From Candidatus Latescibacterota bacterium (lineage in GTDB: Bacteria; Latescibacterota; UBA2968; UBA8231): a stretch of DNA of 8,979 bases. Location: assembly GCA_021295675.1 (NCBI GenBank), contig JAGWBY010000164.1, forward strand, positions 11,900 through 20,878, in the 5' to 3' direction. Shown here piece after piece: positions 6,620-8,979 of this stretch. Below the pieces are notes generated by a model. It did not search any database. It saw nothing but the letters and a program-made list of their open reading frames with translations, and had not been told where the DNA came from. Both the position numbers and the translations under genes were made by a program. Each line of letters opens with the position of its first letter. The stretch's first letter is position 1.

Positions 6620-6962
6620 TTTCTTTCTTCAGCAAAGAGCGGATATAAGCGGCAATCTGCTCGCGTTCCTCCGCCGAAAGATGTGCATAGCCCGGCATAG
6701 AAGTACCGGACATTCCCTTCTGAATCGTGCGGGCGATGGCTGCTTTGCTATGGCCGTTTTTGTACGCGGTGGGATCGCGAAAATCGCGGGGAGGCGGCTG
6801 GAGCGTCGCCGCGATCTGGCCATCGCCGCGCCCATCTGGGCCGTGACACACCGCGCACCCATTGCGAATAAAGAGGGCCTTGCCCTGTGCCACCGCGCCT
6901 TTGGCATCGTCGCTTTCGCCAGCGCAGCCAGCCGCCAAAGCAGCCAACGCCCAGCGCAACAT
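6603..6962 (-). CDS. Small lipoprotein c-type cytochrome
   Basis: A 119-residue single-heme cytochrome c. The heme motif CAVCH (Cys36, Cys39, His40) and the distal ligand Met89 in GTSMPGY are both present. The N terminus MLRWALAALAAGC has a short hydrophobic run ending in a lipobox-like LAAGC, so Cys13 is probably lipidated and the protein anchored facing the periplasm. A longer in-frame start (TTG at 6992) would lie inside the phoR gene; ATG 6962 just after the phoR stop at 6970 fits the signal peptide better. It is an electron carrier or a subunit partner of an oxidase or dehydrogenase not seen in this window. It sits between phoR and the hupE-like gene, overlapping the latter by 17 bases, so the two are likely translationally coupled. 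Intact. Confidence 0.85.
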   Translation of the reverse strand: MLRWALAALAAGCAGESDDAKGAVAQGKALFIRNGCAVCHGPDGRGDGQIAATLQPPPRDFRDPTAYKNGHSKAAIARTIQKGMSGTSMPGYAHLSAEEREQIAAYIRSLLKKENEDTP

Positions 6963-6969
6963 CGCGGTC

Positions 6970-8280
6970 TTAACCGCGGCTTTGCAGTTCAAAACTGAAG
7001 GTCGTCCCCACCCCTAATTTGCTCTGCACGCTTACTTCCTCACCGTGAACATCGGCGATGTGGCGCACGATGGACAAGCCCAAGCCCGTACCGCCGAGGT
7101 CGCGCGAGCGTCCCTTGTCAACCCGATAGAAGCGCTCGAAAATCCGGCCCAAGTCCTCGGAAGGAATGCCAATGCCGGTATCTTCGACGTAAACCACTAG
7201 GCGATCGGTGCCCTCTATGGGCCTTGTCCCCACTCGGACTTTTCCTCCCGTGGGAGTGTACTTGACGGCGTTGTCGAGCAAGTTGATTAGGGCCTGTTCA
7301 ATCAATTTGGGGTCGCAGATCACCTGGACAGACGGCGGAATGTCGCAGTGAATGTCGATTTGTTTTTGCGCGGCCGCTTGGCTGACCGAACCAACGGACG
7401 TATCGACCAAGGGCTTTAGCTCGCAAGGGACCAGTTCGACTTCCAATTGATCCGACTCCAGCCGCGACAGATCGAGCAAATCGCCGAGCAAGCGAGTCAA
7501 GCGGTCGGCGTGCTTCTCAATGACGCCGGTGAAGCGGCGAGCTGTCTCTCGGTCGTCGAGCGCACCTTCAGACAAAATTTCGGCATAGCCCTTAATGGCT
7601 GTCAACGGCGTGCGCAATTCGTGGGACACGTTGGCTACAAAGTCGCGGCGCATCCGCTCTAGTTCGCGCAAGCGCGTAATATCGTAAAGGACTGCCACTG
7701 CGCCGATGCACTCGTTTCCTTCGAGGATGGGCGCGACCTGCAGGTCCAAGTGGCGCTCCGGAACACCGGTCAGCTCCACTTCCATGGCTCGGCCCCGACC
7801 TTCGGCCAAACATCCCGTCAGCGCATCTTGGATAGCCGAACAGCGCACAACCTCGGCGGTCAACAGCCCCTCTAGCGGCGGGTCTATGCCAAACAGGTTG
7901 GCCAGCGCTTTGTTGGCCAGCACCACCCGGCCATCGCGGTCGACGACCAAGATGGCCTCGGTAATGCTTTCGAGGATGATCTCTAAGCGGTTGTTTTCGC
8001 TCTCTAGCTGACCGACGCGCTGTTGAATGCGCGCGGCGAGTTCCTCTAGCGGGCGCGCCAACTCGGGATGGAATGCCTCTAGCCAGGCCGAGTCGGCGGG
8101 GGTCGCTTTGTCGAGTTGGCGCAACCGCTCTCCCTGCCGGCGAGCCGTGCGGCCCCAGAACCAAATTTGGCCGCCAGTCCAAAGCGCGGCCAACATGAGC
8201 GCGATTGCGATGTATCCACTCCACCAGACCAACACGACCAACAGCGCGTTGCCCAGAAGCGCGATCCACCCGAGGTACAC
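6970..8280 (-). CDS. phoR: PhoR-type sensor histidine kinase
   Basis: A 436-residue membrane-bound kinase of the PhoR/ResE type. Two membrane helices near residues 3-19 and 21-42 leave almost no periplasmic loop, as in PhoR of enteric bacteria. A coiled-coil-like segment (about 76-106) leads to a PAS domain (about 108-205, VVDRDGRVVLANKALANLFG). The HisKA box follows (FVANVSHELRTPLTAIKGY, phosphoacceptor His220), then the N box (INLLDNAVKYTP, Asn337), the G1 box (DTGIGI, Asp367), FERFYRVDKG, and the G2 box GGTGLGLSIV. The start is GTG, one base after the phoB stop, with AGAAGGA 7 bases upstream; longer starts merely overlap phoB in another frame. It pairs with phoB. A role in phosphate sensing follows from family knowledge, but no pst, phoU or Pho box is seen here, and the downstream cytochrome is unusual. 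Confidence 0.9.
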   Translation of the reverse strand: MYLGWIALLGNALLVVLVWWSGYIAIALMLAALWTGGQIWFWGRTARRQGERLRQLDKATPADSAWLEAFHPELARPLEELAARIQQRVGQLESENNRLEIILESITEAILVVDRDGRVVLANKALANLFGIDPPLEGLLTAEVVRCSAIQDALTGCLAEGRGRAMEVELTGVPERHLDLQVAPILEGNECIGAVAVLYDITRLRELERMRRDFVANVSHELRTPLTAIKGYAEILSEGALDDRETARRFTGVIEKHADRLTRLLGDLLDLSRLESDQLEVELVPCELKPLVDTSVGSVSQAAAQKQIDIHCDIPPSVQVICDPKLIEQALINLLDNAVKYTPTGGKVRVGTRPIEGTDRLVVYVEDTGIGIPSEDLGRIFERFYRVDKGRSRDLGGTGLGLSIVRHIADVHGEEVSVQSKLGVGTTFSFELQSRG

Positions 8281-8281
8281 T

Positions 8282-8974
8282 CTATCGTCCTTCTCGGCGA
8301 AAGCGATAGCCCATGCCGCGCACGGTTTCGACCATCTCGGCGGCCGTCCCGAGCTTTTCCCGCAGGCGGCGGATGTGGGTGTCAACCGTGCGGCTATAGC
8401 CAACGTACTCGTAGCCCCACACCACCTTGAGCAACTCCTCCCGCGACTGCACCCGCCCGCGCCGCTGTGCAAGGGTCGTCAAGAGCTTAAACTCGGTCGC
8501 CGTCAGCTCGATGGGATTGCTGTCGAGCTGCACCTGACATCCCACCGGATCAATGGCCAAGGGACCAGCCACGATCTGCGCGTCTTCCGCTTCGTCGCTC
8601 CCCTGGACGCGGCGCAAGATGGCGCGGATGCGCAAGACGAGCTCGCGCGGAGAAAAGGGCTTGACCAAGTAATCGTCCGCACCCAGTTCCAAACCGACGA
8701 TGCGATCGACCTCTTCGGCCCGCGCCGTCAGCATCAAGACCGGTATGTCCTTGGTCCGGGGGTTTTGCTTGAGAAGGCGACAGACCTCTAAGCCGCCAAT
8801 GCCCGGCAGCATCAGATCCAAGACCACGAGACAAACCGGATTTTGCTCAATCGAACTCAGGGCCTGCTCTTCGTCCTCGGCTGGCACGACGGCAAAACCG
8901 GACTGCTCTAGATGGTACGAGACCAAGGCGAGAATGTCGGGCTCGTCCTCAACGACTAGGATCTTGTCGTTCAT
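8282..8974 (-). CDS. phoB: PhoB-type DNA-binding response regulator
   Basis: A 230-residue OmpR/PhoB-class regulator, intact. The receiver domain (about 1-120) shows the acidic pocket VVEDEPD (7-13), phosphoacceptor Asp53 in VVLDLMLPG, Thr83 and Lys105 in LVKPFSPREL. The winged-helix domain (about 135-230) has LTATEFKLL, RVQSREELLKVVWGYEY, the recognition helix SRTVDTHIRRLREKL (194-208) and ETVRGMGYRF. The ATG at 8974 is 5 bases from the window edge, so its promoter is not visible. It is the first gene seen of the minus-strand operon and would, when phosphorylated by the adjacent PhoR-like kinase, bind target promoters. The sequence is typical of PhoB, but the actual stimulus could be other than phosphate. 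Confidence 0.92.
   Translation of the reverse strand: MNDKILVVEDEPDILALVSYHLEQSGFAVVPAEDEEQALSSIEQNPVCLVVLDLMLPGIGGLEVCRLLKQNPRTKDIPVLMLTARAEEVDRIVGLELGADDYLVKPFSPRELVLRIRAILRRVQGSDEAEDAQIVAGPLAIDPVGCQVQLDSNPIELTATEFKLLTTLAQRRGRVQSREELLKVVWGYEYVGYSRTVDTHIRRLREKLGTAAEMVETVRGMGYRFRREGR
8288..8294 (-). promoter_or_regulatory. ribosome binding site that fixes the phoR GTG start
   Basis: AGAAGGA, read on the minus strand, lies inside the last codons of phoB, 7 bases before the GTG at 8280. It supports the short phoR start and coupled translation with phoB. Confidence 0.6.
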
Positions 8975-8979
8975 GAGTC

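Noticed and set aside
7592..8269. 225-residue minus-strand open frame in a second frame of phoR
   Set aside because: Arg-rich shadow of the phoR coding frame, a usual effect in GC-rich genes.
8281..8472. Longer N terminus for phoR reaching 8472
   Set aside because: It lies wholly over the phoB C-terminal coding region in another frame and has no domain resemblance. GTG 8280 has a good ribosome site.
8027..8791. 254-residue plus-strand open frame
   Set aside because: It is antisense to phoR and phoB, which carry full sets of conserved motifs; no family resemblance.

Overview
The window is about 9 kb of GC-rich bacterial DNA, densely coded, with two gene blocks that converge at about 5540. 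The organism looks Gram-negative: it has the DXP isoprenoid enzyme IspG, a lipoprotein cytochrome c, a Sec-exported HupE-type membrane protein and a PhoB/PhoR pair. The sugar-acid gene set (HpaI aldolase, ribokinase-like kinase, 2-hydroxyacid dehydrogenase, galactonate-dehydratase-like enolase) would suit a heterotroph of the Poribacteria/Latescibacteria/Entotheonella kind. That placement is a guess from gene content and cannot be proven from one window.

Plus strand: a short leader with a possible promoter (1-153); ispG (154-1264); a less GC-rich two-gene cassette, DUF4160 then DUF2442 (1294-1786); then a probable operon of HpaI/HpcH aldolase (1846-2570), PfkB/ribokinase-family kinase (2567-3427), D-2-hydroxyacid dehydrogenase (3453-4422) and mandelate racemase/galactonate dehydratase-like enolase (4427-5536). 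The genes are tightly spaced (ATGA overlap, 25 nt, 4 nt). A sugar-acid dehydratase produces a 2-keto-3-deoxy acid and an HpaI aldolase splits such acids to pyruvate plus an aldehyde, so a sugar or sugar-acid catabolic route is the natural reading. The substrate is unknown.

Minus strand, read from the right edge: phoB (8974-8282), phoR (8280-6970, GTG start one base after the phoB stop), a small lipoprotein cytochrome c (6962-6603) and a HupE/UreJ_2-type membrane protein (6619-5548) overlapping the cytochrome gene. They are packed as one operon.

The most unusual feature is that four genes (ispG, aldolase, dehydrogenase, hupE-like) each change reading frame exactly once. In the first three, comparison with family length implies loss of roughly 14-23 bases at the break, not a single-base slip. 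The enolase gene stays in frame but lacks about seven residues, including a conserved Gly-x-Gly-Glu segment. Everything on both sides of each break is well conserved. Either the assembly or amplification has dropped short pieces repeatedly, or the locus has suffered a run of recent small deletions. phoB, phoR, the cytochrome and the DUF pair look intact. I found no CRISPR array, tRNA, rRNA, insertion sequence or clearly new system.
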